A stretch of DNA of 64,000 nt from Rhodococcus sp. 105337 (GTDB lineage Bacteria; Actinomycetota; Actinomycetes; Mycobacteriales; Mycobacteriaceae), in the NCBI RefSeq assembly GCF_012844225.1, contig NZ_JABAGQ010000002.1, positions 310,001 to 374,000 on the forward strand, written 5' to 3'. Shown here in pieces: positions 48,391-57,380 of the stretch (its first letter is position 1; each line of letters starts with the position of its first letter). A model generated the notes under the pieces. The model was not told the origin of the DNA. It did no database searches and worked only from the letters and a program-made list of their open reading frames with translations. A program made the translations under genes and the position numbers.

Positions 48391-50376
48391 ATGCTGGCTG
48401 CGTTTTCGCTGGGGAGCGACATCACACGGTACTTTCGCGGCACGATGCCGCGTGTCGCGCTCGTCACCATCATTCTGATGCCGTTGCTCTACGGCGCGAT
48501 GTACCTGTGGGCGTTCTGGAATCCGTTCGGTGCGGTCGACAAGATCCCCGCGGCGATCGTCAACAACGACACCGGACGTTCCTCGACCGGCCAACAGGTC
48601 GATGCCGGCGATCAAGTCGTCAAATCGCTGCTCGACTCGGGAAAGCTGGATCTGATCGAGGTGCCGGAGAGCGAGGCGACTGCCGGTCTCGCGAGCGGTA
48701 AGTACTACTACACCGTGACCATCCCCGAGAACTTCACGGAGGCAGTGGAATCCCCCAGCGGGGACAATCCGGAGAAGGCGAACCTGGTGTTCACCTTCAA
48801 CGACGCCAACAACTATCTCGCCACGATCATCGCGCAGGACGCCTCCGAACAGGTGCTCAACCAGATCAACGCCACCATCGGCGCGGAGGGCGTCGGACAG
48901 ATACTCACCGGGCTCGAAAGCGCGGGTTCGGGGCTGAAGAAGGCAGCGGACGGCGCCGGCACACTCGCGAACGGGATCGACACGGCCAAGAGCGGAGCAG
49001 ACCAGCTCACCTCGGGGTCGCGCGAACTCGCCGACAACCTCGTCACCGCCCGTGACGGATCGGCCCGGCTGGCCACCGGCGCGAACGAACTCGCCACCGC
49101 CGTGGACGGCGTCGCCGATCCGCTGCTGGGCTTCCTCAACAGCGGCGCACCGACCGATATTGCCGACCGGGTGACGCAACTGAGGCAATCGCTCATCGCA
49201 CTGGAAAGCCGGGTGCCCCAGCCGGTGGAGGCCGCGGCGGGGTCGGCGCTGCAAACGGTCGTCGACGTGCTGGGGCAGAGCAACGATCCGCTTGCCCAGC
49301 AGGCCCTTGCCGTGCTGGGCCCGCTCGCAGCGCAGCAGGTGCAGACAGACGCAGAGGCGTTGCGCGCGGAGATCGTGCGCTTGCAGGGCGAAGCCCAGGC
49401 CGTCGAGTACGAACTGCTCGACCCGAACAGTCCCCTCCAGAGCGGGCTGGCGTTGCTGCAGAGCGGCGATCTGGCGTCGGATGTGGAGCAGTTGCGCAAC
49501 GGGGTGGACGAATTGAGTTCGGGCGCGGGGACGCTGAATTCCGGGCTGATCGAGCTGACGGACGGGAGTTTCCGGCTCGCCGACGGTGCCGGACAGTTGT
49601 CGTCGGGAATGGAGCAGTTGCAGTCGGGCTCGGACGAACTGGCCCAGCAGCTGTCACAGGGCGCTGGCGAGGTGCCGAGCTGGACGGATCAGCAGCGCAC
49701 CGCGACTGCCGACACCCTGGCCTCGCCGGTGGCGTTGAAGCAGGACTACAACAACCTCGCGTCGACGTTCGGCACCGGGTTCGCTCCCTTCTTCCTCTCA
49801 TTGGCACTGTTCGTCGGCGGCATCATCACGTGGATGCTCTTGACACCGTTGCAATCCCGTCCGACGGTCGGTGGAGTCGGGCTGTACCGCACCGTCTTCG
49901 CGTCGTACTGGCCGGCGCTGCTCGTCGGTATCCTGCAGGCGCTGGTCATGTACGCGGTGGTGCATTTCGGCGTGGGTCTCGACGTCAAGCACCTCGCCGG
50001 GACGATCTTGTTCCTGATGCTCATCGCGGCGACCTATCTCGCCATGATCCAAGCGTTCAATGCGGTCTTCGGGACGGCGGTCGGGCGGGTCGTCACCCTC
50101 GCATTCCTGATGCTGCAACTGGTCTCGGCAGGCGGCATCTATCCGGTACCCACGACTGCGAAACCGTTCCAGTACATCCATCCCTTCGACCCGATGACCT
50201 ACACCGTCGAGGGGTTGCGGCAGCTCACGGTCGCCGAACAGGTCGACTCGCGCCTGTGGGTGGCCGTGGCAGTCCTGGTCGGGCTCCTGCTGGTGTCCCT
50301 CACCGCAAGCGCCCTGGCGGTGAGGCGAAACCGGCGGTACACCATGCAGCGGCTCTATCCGCCGGTGGAGGTCTGA
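48391..50376 (+). CDS. YhgE/Pip-family membrane protein
   Basis: A 661-residue membrane protein. One transmembrane helix near residues 18-38 (VALVTIILMPLLYGAMYLWAF without break) is followed by a large extracytoplasmic domain starting PAAIVNNDTG. That domain contains repeats of the LxxGxxxL type (SGLKKAADGAGTLANGID; RLADGAGQLSSGMEQLQSG). About five C-terminal helices form the ABC-2-like part. The family includes B. subtilis YhgE, lactococcal phage infection protein and EsaA/YueB-type subunits. Here it is paired with a pseudo-ABC protein, suggesting a non-classical exporter or envelope factor. The function is unknown. Confidence 0.88.
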   Translation: MLAAFSLGSDITRYFRGTMPRVALVTIILMPLLYGAMYLWAFWNPFGAVDKIPAAIVNNDTGRSSTGQQVDAGDQVVKSLLDSGKLDLIEVPESEATAGLASGKYYYTVTIPENFTEAVESPSGDNPEKANLVFTFNDANNYLATIIAQDASEQVLNQINATIGAEGVGQILTGLESAGSGLKKAADGAGTLANGIDTAKSGADQLTSGSRELADNLVTARDGSARLATGANELATAVDGVADPLLGFLNSGAPTDIADRVTQLRQSLIALESRVPQPVEAAAGSALQTVVDVLGQSNDPLAQQALAVLGPLAAQQVQTDAEALRAEIVRLQGEAQAVEYELLDPNSPLQSGLALLQSGDLASDVEQLRNGVDELSSGAGTLNSGLIELTDGSFRLADGAGQLSSGMEQLQSGSDELAQQLSQGAGEVPSWTDQQRTATADTLASPVALKQDYNNLASTFGTGFAPFFLSLALFVGGIITWMLLTPLQSRPTVGGVGLYRTVFASYWPALLVGILQALVMYAVVHFGVGLDVKHLAGTILFLMLIAATYLAMIQAFNAVFGTAVGRVVTLAFLMLQLVSAGGIYPVPTTAKPFQYIHPFDPMTYTVEGLRQLTVAEQVDSRLWVAVAVLVGLLLVSLTASALAVRRNRRYTMQRLYPPVEV

Positions 50377-50436
50377 CACTTCGGGCTGTGGGCGCAGGGC
50401 CCGGCAACGGAGGGGTCTGGGTAACGCCGGCGAAGG

Positions 50437-51087
50437 CTAGGCGAGAACGGTACCGATGATGCCCGCGAGATAGCCGATCCGCGCGATCTCCGACGGGCGG
50501 AACTCCGGTCCACCGGGCCGGCCCAGCACGAGCACTCGGTCGGGCGCTCCCAGCGGCGCGGCGGCCAGCATCGTGTTCATGTCGCGCCACAGGCCGGGAA
50601 CCCAGTCCGCTTCGTGGTCGAGCAGCGTCGATTTCGCCAGTGGCATCCACGGAACGTCGGCAAGGTGTGTCTCGGGGGCTCCGGCGCTGCCGGCGATGCG
50701 GTAGATGCCGTGTGTACCGATTCCGAGCACCGTCGCCCATCCGACCCGCAGCACACGCGGGGCACCGTCGACGAGAACCTGGAGCCGGTCGTCCCGGGCC
50801 GCGGCGACGTGATCGATCAACTCGAGTTCCCGGTGGGTGTCCAGAATGCCCGCGTACGGCCGGATGGAATCGACCGTCACACCGTCGAGCGACTCCGCGG
50901 CGGTCAGGAGGGTGTCGGGCAGTTTGCCCGGATCGACATCGACCACGAGATCGTCGATCGCGTAGTCCGTGCCGCGTTCCACGACATCGAGCGAGAGGAT
51001 GTCCGCTCCGACAGAACCGAGAGCCAAGGCGAGCGCGCCGAGGCTACCGGGACGATCGGGTAGCCGGACACGCAAGAGATATGACAC
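50437..51087 (-). CDS. ACT-domain protein (Rv3013-like)
   Basis: A 216-residue protein with an N-terminal ACT domain (SYLLRVRLPDRPGSLGALAL, DILSLDVVERG) and a second region with VLRVGWATVLGIGTHGIYRIAGS resembling a degenerate binding domain. ACT domains sense amino acids; the target is unknown. I chose the GTG at 51087, giving the length of the mycobacterial homologue; the ORF upstream to 51348 is not similar to it. It lies between the YhgE gene and gatC on the opposite strand. Confidence 0.8.
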   Translation of the reverse strand: MSYLLRVRLPDRPGSLGALALALGSVGADILSLDVVERGTDYAIDDLVVDVDPGKLPDTLLTAAESLDGVTVDSIRPYAGILDTHRELELIDHVAAARDDRLQVLVDGAPRVLRVGWATVLGIGTHGIYRIAGSAGAPETHLADVPWMPLAKSTLLDHEADWVPGLWRDMNTMLAAAPLGAPDRVLVLGRPGGPEFRPSEIARIGYLAGIIGTVLA

Positions 51088-51399
51088 GTACGTCCCTTCC
51101 CAGAGGATGCCGGCGCCCCGTACGCCGGCCCGGGATCGCAGTGCACCCCGGTGGGGCACATCTTTCCACCCGCCGCACGCCGATTGTGACCGCCCATCAC
51201 CGGTTTCGGCGATCCTCACCCGAAAATGCCCGGTCGCGGCCATCCGATTCACAAGAACGCAACAATTCCTTTGTACGAACGAAACAGCGCGACGGCGAAC
51301 GGGGCGCACGGGGGGTGATCGAACCGACTGCACGACCGTATCGGGCACGCACTACCCTGGACAGGAAGTTCAATTCCCATCGGAAAGGGGCCACCTACG
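51088..51399. other. Divergent intergenic region between the ACT gene and gatC
   Basis: This 312-bp stretch holds the promoters of both genes. A TACCCT hexamer at 51354-51359 lies 40 bp before the gatC GTG and is a reasonable -10 with a short leader (AAAGGGG near 51384). No protein or RNA family is recognisable, although the frame antisense to gatC stays open. Confidence 0.5.
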
Positions 51400-51699
51400 G
51401 TGCCTGACATCTCCCGTGACGAGGTCGCGCACCTCGCCCGGTTGTCCCGGCTCGCGCTGACCGACGCCGAACTCGACGAGTTCTCCGGCCAGCTTGATTC
51501 GATCCTCAACCATGTCAAGGCGGTGTCGGAGGTGGCCGCGGACGATGTCGCGCCGATGGCGAACCCGAACGCCGTCACCAACGTGACACGGCCGGACGAG
51601 GTGATTCCCGGACTGTCGCCCGAGCAGGCGCTGTCGGGTGCACCCCTCGTCGAGGAAGGACGGTTCTCCGTCCCGCAGATCTTGGGGGAGGGCGAATGA
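51400..51699 (+). CDS. gatC: Aspartyl/glutamyl-tRNA amidotransferase subunit C
   Basis: The 99-residue GatC stabilises GatA and binds GatB in the tRNA-dependent amidotransferase that converts Glu-tRNA-Gln and Asp-tRNA-Asn. It has [19 protein letters not shown] and [19 protein letters not shown] start at 51400 follows AAAGGGGCC, and the gene overlaps gatA by ATGA. Confidence 0.95.
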   Translation: MPDISRDEVAHLARLSRLALTDAELDEFSGQLDSILNHVKAVSEVAADDVAPMANPNAVTNVTRPDEVIPGLSPEQALSGAPLVEEGRFSVPQILGEGE

Positions 51700-53171
51700 G
51701 CACCGATTTGACACGGCTCGACGCCGCGACGCTCGCCTCGCGGATCCACGCCGGTGACCTGTCGTCCGTCGAGGTGACCCAGGCGCACCTGGACCGCATC
51801 GGAGCGGTCGACGGCGGCTACAACGCGTTTCTGCACGTGGCCGGAGAGCAGGCGCTCGACGCTGCGCGTGAGGTCGACCGCGCCGTGGCCGCAGGCGAGA
51901 CGCCGGCGTCCTCGCTCGCGGGCGTGCCGATCGCGCTGAAGGACGTGTTCACGACCACCGACATGCCGACGACGTGCGGGTCGAAGATCCTCGAGGGCTG
52001 GGTGTCGCCGTACGACGCGACGCTGACCACCAAGCTGCGGCAGGCGGGCGTCCCGATCCTCGGCAAGACGAACATGGACGAGTTCGCCATGGGCTCGTCG
52101 ACCGAGAACTCCGCGTACGGCCCCACCCGCAACCCGTGGGACACCGATCGCATCCCGGGCGGATCGGGCGGCGGCTCCGCGGCCGCGCTCGCGTCCTACC
52201 AGGCGCCCCTCGCGATCGGCACGGACACAGGTGGATCCATCCGCCAGCCCGCCGCGGTGACGGCAACGGTCGGCACCAAGCCCACGTACGGCACCGTGTC
52301 CCGGTACGGACTGGTGGCGTGCGCATCGTCGCTCGACCAGGGTGGGCCGTGTGGCCGCACAGTCCTCGATACCGCCTTGCTGCACGAGGTGATCGCCGGT
52401 TACGACCCGCGCGACTCCACCTCCGTGAACGCCCCGGTGCGCCCGGTGGTGGACGCTGCCCGTCAGGGTGCATCCGGCGACCTGACCGGTCTGCGGGTGG
52501 GTGTGGTCAAGGAACTCCATTCCGACAGCTACAACCCCGGCGTGATCGCCTCGTTCGACGCGGCAGTCGAGACTCTGACCAAGCTCGGCGCCGAGGTGGT
52601 CGAGGTCTCGTGCCCGCACTTCGAGTACGCGCTCGCGTCCTACTACCTCATCCTCCCGTCCGAGGTGTCGTCCAACCTCGCTCGCTTCGACGCGATGCGT
52701 TACGGCATGCGGGTCGACGACGGCACGATGAGCGCCGATCAGGTGATGGCGGCCACCCGCGCCGCGGGCTTCGGCAAAGAAGTCAAGCGCCGCATCATGA
52801 TCGGTACCTACGCTCTCTCGTCCGGCTACTACGAGGCCTACTACGGCCAGGCCCTGAAGGTGCGTCGTCTCATCGCGCAGGACTTCGACAAGGCGTACGA
52901 GCAGGTCGACGTGCTGGTCTCCCCGACGAGCCCGTTCACTCCGTGGAAGCTGGGCGAGAAGGTCGACGATCCGCTCGCGATGTACCTGTCCGATCTGTGC
53001 ACGCTGCCGACGAACCTCGCCGGTCACTGCGCGATGTCGGTGCCGTCGGGCTTGTCCGCGGACGACGGGCTTCCGGTCGGCCTGCAGATCATGGCTCCGG
53101 CGATGGCAGACGAGCGCCTCTACCGCGTGGGTGCGGCATACGAGGCTGCCCGGGGCCCGATCGTGGCCTGA
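51696..53171 (+). CDS. gatA: Aspartyl/glutamyl-tRNA amidotransferase subunit A
   Basis: The 491-residue glutaminase subunit frees ammonia for tRNA amidation. It is an amidase-signature protein with Lys82 in PIALKDVF, Ser157 in [14 protein letters not shown] and nucleophile Ser181 in [12 protein letters not shown]. The motif TGGSIR is that of GatA rather than of the catabolic amidases. It is translationally coupled to gatC. gatB lies about 5 kb downstream, behind inserted genes and pfkA. Confidence 0.97.
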   Translation: MSTDLTRLDAATLASRIHAGDLSSVEVTQAHLDRIGAVDGGYNAFLHVAGEQALDAAREVDRAVAAGETPASSLAGVPIALKDVFTTTDMPTTCGSKILEGWVSPYDATLTTKLRQAGVPILGKTNMDEFAMGSSTENSAYGPTRNPWDTDRIPGGSGGGSAAALASYQAPLAIGTDTGGSIRQPAAVTATVGTKPTYGTVSRYGLVACASSLDQGGPCGRTVLDTALLHEVIAGYDPRDSTSVNAPVRPVVDAARQGASGDLTGLRVGVVKELHSDSYNPGVIASFDAAVETLTKLGAEVVEVSCPHFEYALASYYLILPSEVSSNLARFDAMRYGMRVDDGTMSADQVMAATRAAGFGKEVKRRIMIGTYALSSGYYEAYYGQALKVRRLIAQDFDKAYEQVDVLVSPTSPFTPWKLGEKVDDPLAMYLSDLCTLPTNLAGHCAMSVPSGLSADDGLPVGLQIMAPAMADERLYRVGAAYEAARGPIVA

Positions 53172-53192
53172 GCGTCCCCGCGTCGCCGTCGA

Positions 53193-53227
53193 CGACCCGC
53201 AGGCTCCCTCCCGGAGCCTGCGGGTCG
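53193..53227. terminator. Hairpin terminator between gatA and the convergent hydrolase gene
   Basis: A perfect 15-bp stem (CGACCCGCAGGCTCC and complement) with a CTCCC loop lies 21 bp after gatA, followed by TTCC. It may serve both convergent genes. Confidence 0.8.
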
Positions 53228-53245
53228 TTCCGTGTCGCCGCTCGA

Positions 53246-54631
53246 TCACGGAGTGCACTGCGCCTGATCCTGTCCGTACCGGTGACCGTGGCCGGGCGCA
53301 GCGTCGAGGGAGGTGAGCAGGTCCACGGTCGTCTGCGCGAAGGTGATCACCGGTAACCACGGCGGGACGGGGGCATCCACCCGCGCATGGGACAGGTCCG
53401 GAGGCGACCAGAGCAGCGAAGGCTGCCACCACACCACCGGATCCGAACTGTTCGCCAGGACGGTTCCTCCCGGAGGGCTCATCCCGGCGGGTGGACCCGA
53501 CAGCACCGTGTCGCACGACCCCGGTTCGGCATCGGGGAGCGCCGCGGCGGCACCGGACGCGCCGAGACTCTGCCCGTACACGTGCACCTCGGGGCGGTGG
53601 GACGCCGGCATGCCGTCGACGTGGGCGCGCACGGCAGAGGTCAGTGTGCGGGCCGATTCGGCGGCTGCGTCACGATCGGTGAGGAAGGTCATCCAACTCG
53701 GGGCGTCCGAGTACTGCTGAGCGACGATCGCGACATCGGTTCCCCAGCGTGCTTCGAAGCCTTCGACGGCGTGCGCGTCCACCCACCCCGACCCCGTGGG
53801 TACCGCGAGCACGAGATGCGCGCGGTCGAATCCGCCGGCCCGTTCCAGTTCCCGGACGGCCAGTGCCGCACGCTCCGGGACGTCCGGGGCGGACTCCAGA
53901 CCCACGTAGGTGCGGACAGCGGATCCGGCGGAGGCGAGGGACACGAAACGCTGCCCCTCACGTCCGAGAGTGTCCCATCCGACGAGGGAATCCTTCGATC
54001 CCGCGAGCCCCGCGGCGGACGGAAGAGGCGACAGGGAAGTGGGGTCCGGGGCGCCGGGGGCAGGGGAGAGCAGTGCCGATCCGGCAGCGAACCATGTTGC
54101 AAGACAAGCTGTACCGATCGTCACCGCAATTCGTCGTCCTCGCCGGTTCCGCAGGATCGTGCGTACCGCCCGTGCCGAGAAGACGAGGAGCGCGGCGACG
54201 ATCGATGCCGTGACGAACACGTCGAGCCAATAACGCGGCCCGATCTGTGCCTGTCCCATCGCCTCTCGCAGCGCGTTCTGCCAGTGGTGTGCGCCGGTCC
54301 CGGCGATCACGACGGACGCGGCGGCAACGGACGCGGCGAGGTACCGCACCTCGGTCTCGCCGGATACGCGTGCCGGGCGCGGGGCGCGCATTCGCGCGAT
54401 ACCCGCCCGGACCGCCAGTGCCAGCACGACCACCAGTCCGGACACCAGCCCTTGCGTCGACGACGTGCGGGGAAGCAGCGACGGCGCGAGTGAAAACCAG
54501 AGTGCGACAGCGATTGTGACACTGGTACCGATCGTCGGTCCCGACGATGCCAGGACGGACCGGACGCGCCCGGCGGTGCCCGGGTGCAACGGCGGGGACC
54601 CGGCAGTGTGGTCGCGAGCGAGGATGCTCAT
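53246..54631 (-). CDS. Membrane alpha/beta-hydrolase
   Basis: A 461-residue protein with about four N-terminal transmembrane helices (residues 34-50, 62-78, 95-112, 135-155 and a hydrophobic stretch to 185) and a C-terminal alpha/beta-hydrolase domain. The nucleophile elbow is YGQSLGASG with Ser355; Asp397 and a His in PGHGHRYG near the end are the likely triad partners. It belongs to a family of actinobacterial membrane hydrolases of unknown substrate. Its ATG overlaps the stop of the upstream phospholipase-like gene (ATGA), so the two are made together and probably act on the same envelope lipid. Confidence 0.8.
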   Translation of the reverse strand: MSILARDHTAGSPPLHPGTAGRVRSVLASSGPTIGTSVTIAVALWFSLAPSLLPRTSSTQGLVSGLVVVLALAVRAGIARMRAPRPARVSGETEVRYLAASVAAASVVIAGTGAHHWQNALREAMGQAQIGPRYWLDVFVTASIVAALLVFSARAVRTILRNRRGRRIAVTIGTACLATWFAAGSALLSPAPGAPDPTSLSPLPSAAGLAGSKDSLVGWDTLGREGQRFVSLASAGSAVRTYVGLESAPDVPERAALAVRELERAGGFDRAHLVLAVPTGSGWVDAHAVEGFEARWGTDVAIVAQQYSDAPSWMTFLTDRDAAAESARTLTSAVRAHVDGMPASHRPEVHVYGQSLGASGAAAALPDAEPGSCDTVLSGPPAGMSPPGGTVLANSSDPVVWWQPSLLWSPPDLSHARVDAPVPPWLPVITFAQTTVDLLTSLDAAPGHGHRYGQDQAQCTP

Positions 54632-55308
54632 CGGCGGGCCGCCCTTCGCACTGCCCACGCGCCCAAGACGACCGGGAGTGCGCCGAGACCTGCCACCATC
54701 AGGAACGACGCGGGGGATTCGGAGATCGGGATGCGGTAGCCCTGGCGCCAGGAGTTGAGACGCACGAAGGTCGTGGCGAGATGGGCCGCGGGCATACAGG
54801 ACGGATCGCTCTGGGCTGCATCGGATTCGCACGTGGCACGCAGGTGACGTGCGAGCATCGCATCCAGCTCGCGGCGTGCGTCGGGACCCAGTTCCTGTCC
54901 GCTGTCCCGGGCGAAACGCAACATGTCGTACCCGAGATCGTGGACACGGCACGCGGCGTCGAACGAGCTGGGGAGCGGGACCGGAGACGAGCAGTCCCCG
55001 TCGGGGTCCGCGAGGACCTCTGTGGATGTGAACCCGGGCTCGGTCACCGGCGAGTAACCCATCGTGGCGGCGAAGTCCGCAGGAAACGCCGCCATCGCAG
55101 CGGCGGTGTCGTCGGTCGCGAGAGCGTGGACGGCCGCAGCGGTGGCCGTGATATCCACGGGGGCGGTGGCCGCGAGCGCGTGCGGCGCTCCGGCCGATGG
55201 GGATGGGATACCGGTGGCCGCGGAGGGCGTCGCGCTTACGCACAGCGCCGCCCCTGCGCCCACAATGAGGGCGGCCGCACCCCGGCGGACCAGCAATCGC
55301 AATGTCAT
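54628..55308 (-). CDS. Secreted prokaryotic phospholipase A2-like protein
   Basis: A 226-residue exported protein with a signal peptide (about residues 1-32, RRGAAALIVGAGAAL) and one C-terminal transmembrane helix (202-220) followed by arginines. The middle has the bacterial PLA2 signature: a calcium-loop-like DPDGDCSSP (101-109) and CRVHDLGYDM with the His123-Asp124 catalytic pair and paired cysteines. This predicts calcium-dependent cleavage at sn-2 of phospholipids, outside the membrane. It is the first gene of an operon with the membrane hydrolase and divergent from a two-component system. The ATG at 55308 is 7 nt after TAGCGT. Confidence 0.75.
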   Translation of the reverse strand: MTLRLLVRRGAAALIVGAGAALCVSATPSAATGIPSPSAGAPHALAATAPVDITATAAAVHALATDDTAAAMAAFPADFAATMGYSPVTEPGFTSTEVLADPDGDCSSPVPLPSSFDAACRVHDLGYDMLRFARDSGQELGPDARRELDAMLARHLRATCESDAAQSDPSCMPAAHLATTFVRLNSWRQGYRIPISESPASFLMVAGLGALPVVLGAWAVRRAARR

Positions 55309-55315
55309 GGCGGCG

Positions 55316-55321
55316 ACGCTA
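55316..55321 (-). promoter_or_regulatory. Candidate -10 (TAGCGT) of the phospholipase-like operon, leaderless
   Basis: TAGCGT on the minus strand ends 7 nt before the ATG at 55308. The divergent kinase gene has the same hexamer in a similar place. Confidence 0.4.
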
Positions 55322-55438
55322 GGAACGGAACACACCCGCACGGATCACGCGACGGAGCGGTCCGGAGCGAGCGGCCCGTACCGGAGGGTCGCCCGGATCT
55401 CACTCTCAGGTATGAGGACAGGCGAGGGGCGCAAAACC

Positions 55439-55444
55439 TAGCGT
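55439..55444 (+). promoter_or_regulatory. Candidate -10 (TAGCGT) of the histidine kinase gene, leaderless
   Basis: TAGCGT ends 6 nt before the GTG at 55451. Confidence 0.4.
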
Positions 55445-55450
55445 GAACGT

Positions 55451-56623
55451 GTGAAGAAGCGGGAATCGTCGGGAATGCGGTCCACGGGGCGGTTCGTCCG
55501 CCGGCACTGGGCATCGATGTGCGTCGTCGCGGTGACGCTCATTCTGTACGCCGTCGCCTGGCCCACCCTGCGCCTGACCCACGAGGTGTCGCCCCAGGTG
55601 ATGCCGCTGCTGTCCGCGGCGGCGGTGTTCCCGATGTTGCTCGTCTGGGTCCGGCCGCTTCTCGGCTGGGCCCTCACCGCGGCGACGGCGCTCGTCGTCC
55701 CGGTCGTCGTCGACCGCGTCGACGGGTTCGACTATCCGTGGCAGGTCGTGCACATCATCGTGATGCTTGTGCTGGTCGCAGCGGTGAGCGTCCGTGAAGA
55801 CATCCGCGTCGTCCTCGCGGTGTGGCTTGCGACGGTACTGCTCTTCTTCGGATTCGTGCCGGGCAACGACGGCTGGGGCTGGGCCATCGGGATCACCGCC
55901 GTCGTCGTGTTCGGATTACTCGTGCGCTGGCTCGTGATCTCCCGTCGGCAACTCGCACACGAGGAGGAGGTCAGCGAACTCGAGCGTGCACGGCGCGCGA
56001 TCCTCGAAGAGAAGGCGCACATCGCGCGCGACCTGCACGACATCGTCGCCCACCACATGTCGATGATCGTCGTGCAGGCGCAGAGCGCACCGTATCGGCT
56101 CCCCACGATGCCAGACGAGGTGCGCGCGGAATTCGACACGATCGGCGCCGCCGCTCGCGAAGCGCTCAACGATGTGCGCGGCCTCCTCGGCGTGCTCCGC
56201 AGCGACGGACAACTGCCGGAGAGCGCGCCGCAACCCGGCCTGGACCGGATTGCCGATCTGTTCGAGGCCTCACGGCGTGCCGGGATCCGGCTCGACGCCC
56301 GGACGACGGGGGTGCCGGTGGGCGTGACCGACGCCGTGGCGCTGACGATGTACCGAATCCTGCAGGAATCTCTCACCAACAGCGCACGGCACGCGCCCGG
56401 CGCGGAAGTAGCGACCTGCCTCGAGTGGGGAAAAGGAACCGTGACGATCTCGGTGACCAACGGCCCCGGAGAACCGGGTGATTCGGCACCGGACCACGGC
56501 GGCGGTACCGGCATCCGCGGGATGGCCGAACGCGCTGCGGCCGTCGGGGGAAACCTTGTCGCACACCCGCGACCCGACGGGGGGTTCGAGGTGCGGGCAC
56601 TGCTTCCGACGCTCGCGGCCTAG
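55451..56623 (+). CDS. Histidine kinase of the HisKA_3 (DesK/NarX-like) type
   Basis: A 390-residue membrane sensor kinase. Five or six transmembrane helices lie between residues 20 and 163, with short loops and no large external domain, so the signal is probably sensed within the membrane. The dimerisation domain has the phosphorylated His196 in ARDLHDIVAHHMSM; the ATPase domain has NSARHAP and GGGTGIRGMAERAAAVGG. It pairs with the response regulator 11 bp downstream. The GTG start is supported by -10 spacing; ATG at 55475 is an alternative. Confidence 0.9.
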   Translation: MKKRESSGMRSTGRFVRRHWASMCVVAVTLILYAVAWPTLRLTHEVSPQVMPLLSAAAVFPMLLVWVRPLLGWALTAATALVVPVVVDRVDGFDYPWQVVHIIVMLVLVAAVSVREDIRVVLAVWLATVLLFFGFVPGNDGWGWAIGITAVVVFGLLVRWLVISRRQLAHEEEVSELERARRAILEEKAHIARDLHDIVAHHMSMIVVQAQSAPYRLPTMPDEVRAEFDTIGAAAREALNDVRGLLGVLRSDGQLPESAPQPGLDRIADLFEASRRAGIRLDARTTGVPVGVTDAVALTMYRILQESLTNSARHAPGAEVATCLEWGKGTVTISVTNGPGEPGDSAPDHGGGTGIRGMAERAAAVGGNLVAHPRPDGGFEVRALLPTLAA

Positions 56624-56626
56624 GCT
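56621..56626 (+). promoter_or_regulatory. Possible internal -10 (TAGGCT) for the response regulator gene
   Basis: TAGGCT contains the kinase stop codon and ends 8 nt before the ATG at 56635, so the regulator could also be made from its own leaderless transcript. Confidence 0.3.
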
Positions 56627-56634
56627 GGCGGCCG

Positions 56635-57312
56635 ATGATCGAGTTCGAGAGACCCGTCACCGTATTCATCGCCGACGACCAGGCGATGGTGCGACAAGGC
56701 TTCGGCGCGTTGCTTGCCGCGCAGCCGGACATCAGTGTTCTCGGCGACGCGCCCGATGGGCGGGCCGCCGTCACCGAGGTGGCGCGGCTGCGACCGGATG
56801 TCGTCCTCATGGATGTGCGGATGCCCGAGATGAACGGCCTCGACGCGGCCCGGCTCATCCTGTCCGACACGCGCGAACCCCGTTCACGCGTGCTGATGCT
56901 GACCACGTTCGATCTCGACGACTACGTGTACGAGGCGCTCGGGATGGGGGCGAGCGGGTTCCTGCTCAAGGACGCACCGGCCGACGAGTTGGTCCGTGCC
57001 GTGCGGGTCGTGGCGAAGGGGGAGGCACTGCTCGCGCCGACCGTCACGCGCCGGCTGATCGCCGACGTCACCCGGCGTCGCCCCTCACGGCGTCGGCGTG
57101 ACGACACACTCGGCGTCCTGACCCCTCGCGAACTCGAAGTCCTCGAACTGATCGCGCACGGATTGTCGAACACCGAGATCGCCGAGCGCTTGTTCGTCGC
57201 CGAGCAGACCGTCAAAACCCACGTCGGCAAGGTTCTGGGCAAGCTTCACCTGCGCGACCGTGCGCAGGCGGTGGTGATCGCCTACGAATCGGGGCTGGTG
57301 ACTCCGGGTTAG
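56635..57312 (+). CDS. LuxR/NarL-type response regulator
   Basis: A 225-residue regulator with a receiver domain (phosphoacceptor Asp60 in VVLMDVRMPEMNG; Thr in MLTTF; Lys in LLKDAPADEL) and a C-terminal LuxR-type HTH (LTPRELEVLELIAHGLSNTE, IAERLFVAEQTVKTHVGK). It is the partner of the upstream kinase. Its likely targets are its own operon and the divergent phospholipase/hydrolase operon, as judged from position only. Confidence 0.93.
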   Translation: MIEFERPVTVFIADDQAMVRQGFGALLAAQPDISVLGDAPDGRAAVTEVARLRPDVVLMDVRMPEMNGLDAARLILSDTREPRSRVLMLTTFDLDDYVYEALGMGASGFLLKDAPADELVRAVRVVAKGEALLAPTVTRRLIADVTRRRPSRRRRDDTLGVLTPRELEVLELIAHGLSNTEIAERLFVAEQTVKTHVGKVLGKLHLRDRAQAVVIAYESGLVTPG

Positions 57313-57380
57313 GGCTGCCCTGTCGCGGCGTAACGGGCAGGATGGCAGGGCGGAACGAAGTCCATTCGACGGAGGTATGC

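Noticed and set aside
51249-53516. 755-residue minus-strand ORF antisense to gatC and gatA
   Set aside because: It overlaps two certain genes and has the composition of an antisense frame.
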